From positions 1 to 64,000 of the forward strand of contig MEHQ01001567.1 of assembly GCA_008828725.1 (NCBI GenBank): 64,000 nt of DNA, given 5' to 3'. Within the stretch, counting starts at the first letter, position 1. Every line of letters begins with the position of its first letter. Below the pieces are notes generated by a model. That model searched no databases and had not been told where the DNA came from. It saw only the letters and a program-made list of their open reading frames with translations. This document shows, in pieces, positions 33,926 through 45,550 of this stretch. The translations under genes were made by a program, and so were the position numbers. The DNA comes from Saccharina japonica. Taxonomy: Eukaryota > Sar > Phaeophyceae > Laminariales > Laminariaceae.

Positions 33926-35426
33926 TTGCCTCTCAAAGTTTCATTGTGGATGAGACACCTTTTACGGATTCCACCCTGTAATATGACGGCTGGCCCTGGA
34001 AGAGACAGATCAATCGGTGGAGATCGCGGAGATCTGTCCCTAACCGTAAGTATATTCGCCAGACTTTTTTTTTTACGTACGTCCGAGTAACACGCTATAT
34101 TTTTGTATTCAAATCCCCTAAATGTGTTTCGGGTGGTGAGAGGACGAGAGGAGAGAGAACGAGCCCGCTGCCGCAATGGACTAAGCCATAATCCGCCGCT
34201 GCTGCTGTCTTTTGTTTTTTTCATGTATAGTCTCTTCCGCTTCGTTGAGTATCTGATGACGGGTATACTGCTGTAATCCAGTATACTTAATGATTTCGAC
34301 GACAGCATAATCGCTACTGCTTAAGCCAGCCAGTGTCCAGCACTAGTATTACAGTACGCCAGCTACAATTATTGTGACACCGACGATAGTATTGCATCAC
34401 AGGTGGTATGAAAACCTAATGTCCCACACAGGATCACATATAAAGACCTCTGGCCTCATCTGTTGTCAGTGTACTAAGAGTATGTACTGCTGTACTTGAA
34501 AAATCACATTTGTATATACATACAATATCCAGGCCAACATGCTGTATGTACTGGTGTTCATCCTGTCATGCCCGTCATACTTGGTATGTATATACAAAGT
34601 ACGGTATGTATATGAAGGCCCGTATACGTTGTACAGTTTAGCATGATGTATATGAAGGCCCGTATATCAGTAGGGCTGGGACAGACACGGCACCCTCGAT
34701 CGATATACTGGTAGGTATTAGAGAGACTCCGGAAGCTATCAGTAAACTGGAATTCAACAGTATACTGATCGACAGCGACAGTATACTGGTGCTCTTAAAA
34801 ATTGAAAGGGAAAAGAAAGTAGAAAACGAGGGGCAGCCAAAGCAGGAAACCTACACACGTTATCTAGCTCCCTTTCGTAAAAACTTCCAGCTGAACATGT
34901 TGCACTGCTTTCCACGCAGGGATGTGGGACCTCACCCCGGTATATAATGCCTTCTGTAATTTGGTTAGGGTCTTCGAGGAAGAATGTAATAATAAAAGTA
35001 CTCATACCACCATATTATATAGTGGCCGGGTTAGTACTGCCATTAAGATGACGCTGCCAGTACATACTGTGTCAGTNCCCAGTCCTAAACCATGTGTACC
35101 AGGTATCTTGTACCTGGTAGGTGTGTACATAGCTTAGGATATTTTCGTCTACGCTTGTGTCACCATCGCACTTTATTGTTAAACCGATTCGTATACGGAT
35201 CTGATATAGAGTGTGAGGCTTTAGTCTGAGGGTTCTTCCAAACCTCACCTCTTGCGAATTGAAACAGGCTTTTCTTGTGCGGAACCGGATCGGCGCTGGT
35301 GTTCGGGTAATGTTTTTTTTGTTTGCTCGCGTGATCCAGCAGTCGGGTATTTTCACTCGGGAGTTTAGGCCAACGCCGACTAACTGTTGTAGTCCGGCGC
35401 CGCGAATAGACATGCTGAGTGCATAT
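33926..35426. other. Nearly invariant end of the duplicated block (duplicate 1)
   Basis: No gene recognised. Minus-strand frames at 33877-34308 and 34754-35005 are identical in the second copy, but so is almost every base here, so identity is not evidence of coding. Near 34560-34670 short repeats of TATGTATATGAAGGCCCGTA occur. Two TACCAGGTA/TACCTGGTA words lie at 35097 and 35111. Confidence 0.4.
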
Positions 35427-35427
35427 N

Positions 35428-35730
35428 TCTGTGCGGCTGTGTTGCCGTGCTAGCTGTGGGTTGCGTGCTGCGTGCGGCAGTCCTGATGTGATATTTTGAC
35501 GTGGCTGCGCTGACCAGTAGGACACGCTGAATTGTTGCTGCTCGTGCTTTCGTTTTCCTTTTCGTTTTTCAGCTGTGAACTTTTATGTTTTGGGCAATAG
35601 GTTGTAAATCGTTGATTTTCTCAGAACAAAAAAAACGAAGGGGAACACGTTTGTACCAGGGACCAATCAGCGGCCTGTTTTTTGTCATTTCGTTTTTCGT
35701 TTTTCGTTTTCGTTTCTGTTTAGACATGCC
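35428..35730 (-). mobile_element. 0.3-kb element, inverted copy at the duplication junction
   Basis: Reverse-complement partner of 24591-24897. Its first base follows the N that ends duplication copy 1, and about 125 bases of other sequence separate it from copy 2 (35856). It may have mediated or been carried by the rearrangement, or it may mark an assembly join. Confidence 0.65.
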
Positions 35731-37614
35731 GTGAATGGCGGTCGCTGTATTTTTTCCTTTCAACAAGACAGCAGTATAGTATACGAAGTACCACATGTTT
35801 AAAAAGAGAACTATGAAGTATATGTGCGATCTCTTTTCGACTTGCGACACCCCCGGGATTTCAAGTGACCAACATCCCGAAGGGGAACCTTGTATCATAC
35901 CAGGTATATCATATCGAAACGGTTTACGATATGATACCGACCTCTAGTTCATACCCGAAATACTCCGAGTAGAGCAGTATTCCATGTATCGAACCCCGAA
36001 ATACTCCGACAACCGGAGTATCGAACCCCGAAATACTCCGACAACACAAAGTACTTGAAGTATTAATAATAAACTATGAAACACGTCAGCTGTGAACTCT
36101 CCCAACCGGTCGATATTCATCTTTGCTAGCTGCGTGGCGATATTCCATGATGTTATTGTTAGGTACATTTCCTCGCGACTGACTACTGGCCGGTGACTCC
36201 CCTGGATGCTACCAGGGTCGACGAGACGATAATACTTGTTGTATTGTATCTCCAACACTCGGTACTTTACTCCAAGGTACTCGGAGCATCCGTGGATGGT
36301 TTGCTGGCTTCTTTGGTCGACTTGTATTTGGATCGAGAAGCGGGCGTCTACACACACCACGTCTTGCTTGTGTACGATTTGGAAGCAACGGAATTATTTT
36401 TCAAAATGCTTCAACAAAAACGTCAAGATACGAAATGACGAAAGAAACGAAACGGAAAAAAGGAAAGTACCAGATTGTATACTCGTATACGAGTTCGTAC
36501 TACTACTGCTGTACAGAGTACATCATACAATCCGAATTGTACTCGTACGTATAATACGGGGCTCGCTGCTGTGCATGTACGAGTATGGATGGGGTCTCTA
36601 CAGCAAGCAGCACAGCAGAAGTTGTATACACGAGTACAACAAGTACTTGGCAAGAGTCTATCGCAAAGGTACCTTTACGACGGAATGCCGTCAGGCTGTG
36701 GCATGGTGACCGAGCGAAGTCGGATGGTACACAGGACTACAGCAGTACCATCTCCTCCGAACTGGGTGGCTGCCTTACACTGCGCGGTCGCGACGTACGG
36801 TCGGTCGCGCACACGCTACAAGCGTTTTTGTGCGGCTTTTCGTTTGTTTGTTTTTTTCCCCTATAATTTTATCAATGCTGTCCAACACAAGGACAAACGA
36901 TGATTGGTCGACTTTGTTACCGTATATAGGTGAACGCACGACATGTACTCGTATGACATCTCCGCATGAGATGAGGAGAGGACGACGAGAAGTTTAACAT
37001 GATTCCCACCGCGCCAGACAACCCACGCACATCTGCCAAAGGAGTAACGACTACCCGTGCTGTGCCGGGGGTACGAATCGATCGGAGGGAGAGCACGTCG
37101 GCCGCAGTACTCACGGTAGCGAATACCCCGACCAACTTGTACTGTATACATGATACGTAACGATTTTGTACCACCAACCAACACCAACTGAATTTATGGA
37201 GAAACAAAAATCTACCCTTTTATGATATCGTATATTTTGCGGGGGAAAACGGAAATGCCACACTACACAGCTGCAGAGTAGTTTAAAAATTCCAACGAAC
37301 CAGGGATGGATATGTTTGCTGGTTGACAAGGGGAGCGCTGTTGGGCTGTGAACGTTTCTTGTTTCGTCGTTGGTCCCCTAGCCCCACTTGCCTGTACTCG
37401 TCGTATCGTTCATCCGGCTTGTCATCAAGCCTGGATAGTCCAACAAACACAGACGAGAAGGAAAAAATTGCCACACAAGCTCAGCGTTCATATATATGAG
37501 AATATACAACGATCGGTTATTTTCTTGTTTCAAGTACGCAACAACAACGCTACGTACGTATCATACATTAATCGTGAGTTGTCCGAACTCCAAACAAACA
37601 AACGCTTTTATCAC

Positions 37615-37995
37615 CTGCTCTTGGCCGGATTTGCTCGGGCGGATGCCCACCGTTAGTGAGAACGGCTCCTGAACATCGGACCTCACCAGCTGCTTCGCGA
37701 TGGTGCGCACATTAAAGTCGTTGGTGTGCTTCAAGGGGCTCAGTGGTGAGTTGAGGGAGAGCGCCAATTCGACCTTGAACACGCGCTGACCGAGAAAAGT
37801 AATTTTTTTCAGCTCGTCACAAGACAGAAGTTCCAGGGGATCGGCAGAACCCGTTGCGTCTGCGCTTGATTTCACGCGTTCCTGCAGCCATTCATCGAGT
37901 TCTACCTCCGACTCCTTGGCTGCCAAGGGCCAGATCCCTTCGACTGCATACCCCGTTAGAGTCGCGAAACAACGGTCGACCAGTGCTGCTTGCAT
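37615..37995 (-). CDS. Candidate exon, unidentified protein (duplicate 2)
   Basis: Second copy of the exon at 28448-28828, same length and donor position. The encoded peptides differ at two adjacent residues (Arg-Tyr against Lys-His). Everything said of copy 1 applies. Lack of stops in both copies is compatible with function but the copies are too young for this to be strong evidence. Confidence 0.45.
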
Positions 37996-38292
37996 AGCGT
38001 CGGCTTGAGTTGAAAAAATGACTGAAGTTGTGCGAACGAAGCCCTCCAGCCCATGTTTCCGCTCTACGGCAGCAAATAGTCCAACAATTGAAGTTTTAGG
38101 AAGAATCTAGGAAGACTCTCGGAATACTCGAGGAATAACCTCGGAGAAACAAATACGGTGAGTACAGCACACCAACGCCTACCCCCCTAATAGTAATAAT
38201 CAATTGAGTAGTCTTCCACAGGCAGGAAACAAAAACAGGCGGGAAAACTAAACAGGCCTTTGTTTGCTCATGGTCATCACCGTTGACGCGGC

Positions 38293-38610
38293 GTGATCGT
38301 ACGCGCGGCGCGATTAGGCTGGGCAGAGGGCAGAGGCACGCTGGCCACCATCCGCCTGTGGCCTCGAAGCCTGAAACAAAGCCAAGGTGATACGCATACT
38401 TGCAGCAACAACTCCAAGCCGAAGTCGCTGGGCAAGCAGCTGGTATTGGAGGTACTACTTCGCAACGTGGGTAACAGCTGTGGTGGCGCTGCTGGAGACT
38501 CGTACAACATGTCGGCGTGGAAGCATGAAAACCTACTCATCATCACCAGAGAGCGCTTCCAGATTCCTTCAAGCAGGACCTGCATAGCAGAGGAGGCTTC
38601 TTGTACATAG
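38293..38610 (+). CDS. Conserved open frame, strand uncertain (duplicate 2)
   Basis: Second copy of 29126-29443, 105 codons, intact, with Leu replacing Ser near the start. Strand remains uncertain for the same reason. Confidence 0.3.
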   Translation: MIVRAARLGWAEGRGTLATIRLWPRSLKQSQGDTHTCSNNSKPKSLGKQLVLEVLLRNVGNSCGGAAGDSYNMSAWKHENLLIITRERFQIPSSRTCIAEEASCT

Positions 38611-39592
38611 CAGGTACCGTGCATTGTTGTCGTGTTGTATCGAATGCTGCTTTGCTCTCTGGCGATACGATGGGTTAGGTTAGGATGCTGCTTTACTCAG
38701 CCGTCTACGGGTTGTACGTCTTGTCGCCTACGGGTACAGTAGTGTTATATCTGACACCTACCGACTACCGAATACCTTGCATCACAAAAAAACGACTACT
38801 ACTGCTGCTGCTGTATCGTATATATGTACCAGGTAACTACCGGTAACAGCAGATCTCCACGACTGCCTCCGTCTTACGTGCTTCGCACGGGCTCATGAGC
38901 TCGTACCGTATATACTACGAGTACGACAGCAAGAAGTAGTTGCCTGTGTTTATTGCGCGTGTACACCTCTCGAACTGACTGCACACATATACACGTACCA
39001 GTGTGTGCAGTGCAGTGTGTAGTTGGGGCACTGCACTACTGCTGTACTGCTGTAAGATAATATTTAATGCTGCCTACGAGAGAGATACCAGTACGGGGAA
39101 CCTAATAAGAAACAGGAAATATGGATCAGGCTGGATTTCTTACTCGAGAGAGGGTATTTTCTTAACTTCAACAGCACGACTCCCGCATTTCTTATGTTTC
39201 TGCAAAGAAACGGAAAACCAAAATAGATGTCTGGCGTCAATACTGCCAATCATCAACATTGACACAACACGTATACGAGTACGCGAATTAATCATATTTC
39301 AAAGGGCAACTTCTAGTTGCTTCCGTGCAGGATGGCATCTACCTACTTTACACAATTGGCTTACAGGAATATCAGACGCCAATGAAAATGGATGGAAACA
39401 GAACACCCAAATAATACGCGTATTATGTATTCACCAGAATTCCGCGACCCATCTGCCACACACACCACACACAGCAGCAGGTGCCATAGACAATCCTCAC
39501 ACGGGCCCACTACGTACGTACTACAGCACTGCAGTACTGATCGTATCAATGTAGGTGTAGTAGTTTGGTAGTTCTACTACTGCTGTAGTCTG

Positions 39593-40645
39593 TTTTCGGA
39601 GGGACCTTTAGCTTGGGGCTCCAAACATTTGTGTGGAGATATCCTGAATACCGAGAACATGACGAACCCATCTGTATATCGAGCGAGAAGCGACGACCGG
39701 CGGAACTACTGCGCACGCTGCAGCAGTACATGCCGCAGACAATCTCGAGACAAGTGTGGTGTCCTACGGTTGACGTGGTCTCTTGTGGTGGCGTGCTTCA
39801 GTGGTCTGCTTCCGGAGGGATTATTAGCTTGATGTGCCCCCGAATAATATCGTGAGTATCGAGAACACGAACCCGTCTGTATATCGAGCTAGAAGCAATG
39901 ACCGGCGGAACTACTGTACACACCGCAGCAGCAAGTACCGCAGGCGATTCCTAGACAGGTCTGGTGCCGTACGATCGTCGTCATCGCTCGTGGTGCCGTG
40001 CTTCATGCAGCCTATTTCCGGAGGCACCTTTAGAGTGGTGCGCCCCCGAAAATGGCCTGGAGAATATCCTTGGTATCTAGAACACGAACACGTATGTATA
40101 TCGAGCGAGAAGTGACGGCCGGCGGAACTAGTGCACAGGCCTCAGCAGCACATACCGTAGACAAGTCCCAGAGAAGTCTGGTGCCCTACGATCGTTGTGC
40201 TCGGTCGTAGTAGCGTGCTTCATGTATGTACTGTAGTCTGCTTTCGGAGGCACTTTTAGCTTGATGTGCCCCCAAAAAAAACTGGGAATAAGAGAACACG
40301 AACACGTCTGTATATCCAGCGAGAAGCGATACCTGGCGGCATTACTGCATACATCACAGCAGCATATGCCGTAGACAATGCCCTACGGCCGTCGTCATCG
40401 CTCGTGTCGCGTGCGCCATGTAGAGGCACTCTTAGCTTGATGTGCACCCAAAACCAATTACTGGAAAGATCCTGAATATCGACAACACGAAACCGTCTGT
40501 ATATTGCGCGAAACGCGATGATGGGCGGAACTACTGCACACACCGCAGCAGCACATGCAGTAGACAATTCCCAGACAGGTCTGCTGCCCTACGGTGGTCG
40601 TAATCGCTCGTGGTGATGTGCTTTGTATTCAGCCCCAATTCCGGG
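39593..40645 (+). repeat. Satellite array, about 210-bp monomer x5 (duplicate 2)
   Basis: Five monomers in the same order as 30405-31450 with scattered substitutions. It lacks the undetermined bases of copy 1, so it is the better reference for the family. Confidence 0.8.
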
Positions 40646-40685
40646 GGCGCAATAAGCTAAAAGTGCCCCCGGGGACGTCGTTAAG

Positions 40686-40709
40686 AAATGTGCCCCCGGG
40701 GGCACATTT
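40686..40709. repeat. Perfect 24-bp palindrome (duplicate 2)
   Basis: Identical to 31494-31517. Confidence 0.85.
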
Positions 40710-40743
40710 ATCACTTCCCTTTATTGATATATTGTTTTGCGAG

Positions 40744-40840
40744 AAAAAAAGTCCCTACAAGTATGCACTCGTGGGGGCTCGAACTCGCGAGCTCGGCTTC
40801 CACAGGCTTCGTAGTTACCTGCTAGCCTACCAGGGCGACC
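40744..40840 (-). ncRNA. tRNA-like Pol III cassette, SINE-type (duplicate 2)
   Basis: Second copy of 31552-31654. The A-box-like and B-box sequences are unchanged. Small substitutions lie between them (ACTCGTGAG changed to GCTCGCGAG just before the B box), retaining some pairing with CACGAGT downstream. Confidence 0.5.
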
Positions 40841-40910
40841 GGATGAGCATTGCGTCGTTTCATTTTCCGCTGTCATCGTGTTGTGATCTTCTGTGCTGAT
40901 TTTTGTACCG

Positions 40911-40955
40911 GTAAGTACCTACATATACACAAATAAATATTAGCTCCCTCTGCAG
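40911..40955 (+). other. Candidate 45-nt intron (duplicate 2)
   Basis: Second copy of 31719-31763; donor and acceptor kept, with one T for C change in the pyrimidine tract. Confidence 0.35.
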
Positions 40956-41044
40956 GATGCTCTCGAGACGGCCCAATCGAATAAACACCGTTACAACGTG
41001 TTGTTGCGACCGCCTACAGTACACAACCTCGTTTCGCTTTCTGC

Positions 41045-41344
41045 TTGTGCCAACGTTTTAGTATCCTCTTTACGGAACCTATTCCTAATATGAGAATGTA
41101 TGCGGTTACTGCTGTGAAGGTATACAAGAAGGTTAAGTCGCCTATGGATGCTTTAGAGGCAGCCCAGGCGGCCAAAGCTGCAGCGATCACTGATCTCGCC
41201 AAGGTACGGAGTTTAAGTCTTGTTGGCCGGCTGGCTGCGAGCCACGCATGCTGTAAAAAAACGAGGGCACACATCCAAGAAGCCATGATATGTTGTATCA
41301 TGTGTAGTACCTCTAACCTAGCCTGCGGTGATGACAGTTCATGA
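41045..41344 (+). CDS. Conserved open frame, unidentified (duplicate 2)
   Basis: Second copy of 31853-32152, 99 codons, Ser in place of one Pro. The same splice-donor-like site follows the Ala-rich helix. Confidence 0.3.
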   Translation: MCQRFSILFTEPIPNMRMYAVTAVKVYKKVKSPMDALEAAQAAKAAAITDLAKVRSLSLVGRLAASHACCKKTRAHIQEAMICCIMCSTSNLACGDDSS

Positions 41345-41462
41345 TCTACGGGACCGCCCTAGACAGTGCCTGGGCCCTAAGCTGCCACACGATGAGGTTG
41401 TTATTGTAAAAAGTGTTGCGTAGTACAGATGCGACCCAGGAGACGAAATGTCCAAAGGTATT

Positions 41463-41945
41463 TTCGGTAGGGTACGTACCGAACTGTACCGGGGGTAATT
41501 TCTCGGTATATACCGATACCCGACACTTCGGTAATTTTGTATTTTGTCAATACCGGTACCCGACACATCGGTAAGTTCGGTATTTTTCCAATACTTGTAC
41601 CCGACACTTCGGTAAGTTCGGTATATCCGCCGAAATATACCCCAAGTACCGGTATATCCTCGAAAGCGATACCAGGGGCACCGGTATTTGTTCGGTACCG
41701 GGCTCGATACCCTACCGAACACTTCGGCAAGTTCTGTACTCTTTCAATACCGGTACCCGACACTTCCGTAAGTTCGGTATTGTTTCGATAACGGTATCCG
41801 ACACTTCGGTAAGTTCGGTACTTTTCCAACATCGATACCCGACACTTCGGCAAGTTTAGTACGCCTACCCGAGTATACCCCGGGTACCGGTATACCCTCG
41901 ACCACCATACCGACGGTGATCGGTGCGGCCTCGATACCGGTAAAT
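41463..41945 (+). repeat. ACCGGT-rich minisatellite array A (duplicate 2)
   Basis: Copy of array A at 32271, with more substitutions between copies toward its right end than array B shows. Confidence 0.85.
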
Positions 41946-42743
41946 CGGGTATGTATGCAATACGGACACACATTGTGACATTATACGAGGTGCCTACTGT
42001 AGAGGTACCTGGTCTTTTTTGTGGCGGCAGCAGCAGTCTTCTCTACATTCATTTATGTATGCATCTGGTCCTTGGCTCTGGAGTGACACAACGCCTTCAT
42101 CTCACACCAACCATGAACGGCTGCAGACACAACACCACAACAATCGCGGAAAGTACGAAGCGAAAGGCTAGATGGTATTATCACTAAGTCGCGCCGGTGG
42201 GGTTCGAGAAGTCGCCGAGGCGGTACTATGGCACGCTCTACGCAAAGCTTCGTGTAGTGCGAGAAGCTCCGACTGCTCACCTGAGAAAGTACTCGTATCA
42301 TGCATCCTATTTTCGGACTTCAAAGCGACATCTCGAATCCATCGCGGCTTTAATTGTATTCAAACAGTGATGTACCAGCAACAGCTGCAGCAACACTACG
42401 CGAGGTCGCCGATGACCTGAACTGTATGCCGAGCTTCGACGTTGGGAGATTGGGGTATATAACGGGCTTCAACCGTAGCACTCGATGGCAGTGGCACGTG
42501 TGGACTGTTAAAAATATACAGCAGAGCCCACAGCATGCAGCGCATTGCCCAAGTTGGAGCTGCTGTTTCTGCCCCTCTGCTGCTGTGTTTTGTTGTTGCT
42601 CTTGCTGGGGCTGGTGCTGCTGCTAACCGTGCTTCCGATTGCTACGCGGTTGGGATGGCGGTGGCAGCATTGCCATTTTCTTTGTCATTGGCGCCGCCAT
42701 CTGTTTGCTATGTTGCTACAAGTGTACATTTATTTATGATATG

Positions 42744-43122
42744 TTCGGTAAGGGTACGTACTACGTACCGCAGTATACCGGGGGTATTTTCTCGGTAACT
42801 ACCGGTATCTGACACTCGGTAAGTTCGATATTATTCCGATACCGGCACCCAACACTTCGGAAAGTTCGGTATTTTTCCAATACCGGTACCCGACACTTCG
42901 GTAAGTTCGGTATTTTTCCAATACCGGTTCCTGACACTTCGGTAAGTTCGGTACGCTCACCTAAATATACCCCGGGTACCGGTATACCCCCGTCCACGAT
43001 ACCGGGGGTACCGGTATTTTCTCGGTAGTATGCTTAATACCCTACCGAACACTTCGGTAAGTTCGGTACTTTTTCAATACCGGTACCCGACACTTCGGTG
43101 AGTTCGGTATACCCTACCGAAC
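42744..43122 (+). repeat. ACCGGT-rich minisatellite array B (duplicate 2)
   Basis: Copy of array B at 33547; I can find only one substitution (G/T in a GGTGCCTGACAC phrase). Confidence 0.85.
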
Positions 43123-44623
43123 TTGCCTCTCAAAGTTTCATTGTGGATGAGACACCTTTTACGGATTCCACCCTGTAATATGACGGCTGGCCCTGGAAGA
43201 GACAGATCAATCGGTGGAGATCGCGGAGATCTGTCCCTAACCGTAAGTATATTCGCCAGACTTTTTTTTTTACGTACGTCCGAGTAACACGCTATATTTT
43301 TGTATTCAAATCCCCTAAATGTGTTTCGGGTGGTGAGAGGACGAGAGGAGAGAGAACGAGCCCGCTGCCGCAATGGACTAAGCCATAATCCGCCGCTGCT
43401 GCTGTCTTTTGTTTTTTTCATGTATAGTCTCTTCCGCTTCGTTGAGTATCTGATGACGGGTATACTGCTGTAATCCAGTATACTTAATGATTTCGACGAC
43501 AGCATAATCGCTACTGCTTAAGCCAGCCAGTGTCCAGCACTAGTATTACAGTACGCCAGCTACAATTATTGTGACACCGACGATAGTATTGCATCACAGG
43601 TGGTATGAAAACCTAATGTCCCACACAGGATCACATATAAAGACCTCTGGCCTCATCTGTTGTCAGTGTACTAAGAGTATGTACTGCTGTACTTGAAAAA
43701 TCACATTTGTATATACATACAATATCCAGGCCAACATGCTGTATGTACTGGTGTTCATCCTGTCATGCCCGTCATACTTGGTATGTATATACAAAGTACG
43801 GTATGTATATGAAGGCCCGTATACGTTGTACAGTTTAGCATGATGTATATGAAGGCCCGTATATCAGTAGGGCTGGGACAGACACGGCACCCTCGATCGA
43901 TATACTGGTAGGTATTAGAGAGACTCCGGAAGCTATCAGTAAACTGGAATTCAACAGTATACTGATCGACAGCGACAGTATACTGGTGCTCTTAAAAATT
44001 GAAAGGGAAAAGAAAGTAGAAAACGAGGGGCAGCCAAAGCAGGAAACCTACACACGTTATCTAGCTCCCTTTCGTAAAAACTTCCAGCTGAACATGTTGC
44101 ACTGCTTTCCACGCAGGGATGTGGGACCTCACCCCGGTATATAATGCCTTCTGTAATTTGGTTAGGGTCTTCGAGGAAGAATGTAATAATAAAAGTACTC
44201 ATACCACCATATTATATAGTGGCCGGGTTAGTACTGCCATTAAGATGACGCTGCCAGTACATACTGTGTCAGTGCCCAGTCCTAAACCATGTGTACCAGG
44301 TATCTTGTACCTGGTAGGTGTGTACATAGCTTAGGATATTTTCGTCTACGCTTGTGTCACCATCGCACTTTATTGTTAAACCGATTCGTATACGGATCTG
44401 ATATAGAGTGTGAGGCTTTAGTCTGAGGGTTCTTCCAAACCTCACCTCTTGCGAATTGAAACAGGCTTTTCTTGTGCGGAACCGGATCGGCGCTGGTGTT
44501 CGGGTAATGTTTTTTTTGTTTGCTCGCGTGATCCAGCAGTCGGGTATTTTCACTCGGGAGTTTAGGCCAACGCCGACTAACTGTTGTAGTCCGGCGCCGC
44601 GAATAGACATGCTGAGTGCATAT

Positions 44624-45224
44624 CGTTTGGGCCTGGACTCGAGCATCCGAGCCCGTGCTGACCCCGACTAGCCTAACCATGCAGAGACGTGCCGAGTGCG
44701 CTTCGCGTGAACTGGTGCTGCTGTGTCTACTCTCTCCCACGTAGTCACGACAGAGGACCCAGCCCACGTCCACCGACACCTATATGCAGTCTGTCCGCGG
44801 GGAGGCACGTCGTATGCGTTTCAATTACGAACCGTCGTCCTTCTACTCGACACCCAACGCATCGATCGCTACCGAACGTACCTCGTACTGCTGCTGCCGT
44901 ATATTTTTACGTTATGAAACACCGAAGTTGTGGAGGACAGGTTTTGGGAAAGTTCGTAGAATGGTCGTTGCACATGTACCCATGAAAGATACACCAGAAG
45001 TGTTATCACATCTGAGTATCTTTCCGAGAACCGGAGAACTCGGCATAATAACCGAGCCTCCTTGAAGTCGAGACGGGCCTTGTTTGCCCGCCCGAACCTC
45101 ACTCGATCTATCTCTTCTCCACGCTGCTAACCCAACGTGGAGGGCTCTCTCCTTGCCCTAAATATAAGGAAGAAAACGTGCAGCCCTCGGTAGCGGGTCA
45201 AAGCTACCACATCACTTGGGACCT
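44624..45224. other. Stretch without a recognised gene
   Basis: Unique sequence after duplication copy 2. Overlapping frames of 75 to 98 codons on both strands have no recognised domain. A small hairpin (CTCCACG/CGTGGAG) lies near 45118-45144. Confidence 0.35.
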
Positions 45225-45336
45225 TTGGGATTCTACGACAGTAGGCTTCCATATTGGCGTCGACGATGAGATTCGAACTCACGCGGGCAAAGCCCAACGG
45301 CTTAGCATTGGGATTCTACGACAGTAGGCTTCCATA
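45225..45336 (-). repeat. 29-bp direct repeats flanking a retroposed tRNA half
   Basis: A 29-base segment beginning TTGGGATTCTACGACAGTAG occurs identically at 45225-45253 and 45308-45336. Between them lie one extra base and a 53-base tRNA-Ser 3' half. The layout is that of an insertion with target-site duplication. Twenty-nine bases is long for LINE-type retroposition but not excluded. Confidence 0.8.
45255..45307 (-). pseudogene. tRNA-Ser(GCU) 3' half with CCA, retrocopy
   Basis: On the minus strand the 53 bases start TGCTAAGCCG (U33, anticodon GCU, then AA), continue with the long type II variable arm GGGC-TTT-GCCC, a complete T arm GTGAG-TTCGAAT-CTCAT (one G-U pair, the rest Watson-Crick), the 3' acceptor strand CGTCGAC, discriminator G and CCA. 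From the anticodon to the discriminator it aligns without gaps with eukaryotic tRNA-Ser(GCU). The 5' half (acceptor 5' strand, D arm, 5' anticodon stem) is absent, so no functional tRNA can be made. Encoded CCA, normally added after transcription in eukaryotes, and flanking direct repeats indicate reverse transcription of a processed tRNA fragment cut in the anticodon loop. Confidence 0.85.
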
Positions 45337-45550
45337 AAGTCGTTTATTGAATTGCTACTGTACGCTGTACGCACCGTTGGCCGAGTCGTTAGATTTCGGG
45401 CAAAAAACTAACAATTTGGGTCGTCTGAATCCCAACCCTGTCATCTTCCCGTTCTATTCAGCAATATAGGATTGCATGACAAAGCTGATTTATTTTTGGG
45501 ATCGAGAAGACAAGATCTGACGCTTTCGATTGGGTTGGATACCAACGGGC

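Larger units (their letters stand above)
26724..35426 (+). repeat. 8.7-kb segmental duplication, copy 1
   Basis: From GGATTTCAAGTGACCAACAT to GCTGAGTGCATAT this block matches 35856-44623 in order and orientation, at roughly 98 percent identity by eye in the left three quarters and nearly complete identity in the last 1.9 kb. The differences are substitutions and small indels. Copy 1 contains undetermined bases (near 31173, 31330, 35077 and 35427), the last exactly at its right edge. Contents are annotated separately: candidate exon, conserved ORF, satellite, palindrome, tRNA-like cassette, short intron, two minisatellites. Confidence 0.95.
35856..44623 (+). repeat. 8.7-kb segmental duplication, copy 2
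   Basis: Direct repeat of 26724-35426. Unlike copy 1 it has an extra 31-base tandem copy of a GAACCCCGAAATACTCCGAC-type segment near 36010-36040 and an extra GGGTTAGGTTAGGATGCTGC segment near 38672. After its right edge (44623) the sequence differs from that after copy 1. Confidence 0.95.

Noticed and set aside
26724-44623. The two 8.7-kb copies as ends of one giant LTR-type element
   Set aside because: Too long, no TG...CA ends, no polymerase or integrase between them (only 0.43 kb of spacer).
45375-45440. Second tRNA-like gene on the plus strand (TTGGCCGAGTCGTTAGA resembles a Ser/Leu tRNA D arm)
   Set aside because: The T arm is poor (GTCTGAATCC), the acceptor does not close and the orientation is opposite to the tRNA half at 45255; not enough for a call.
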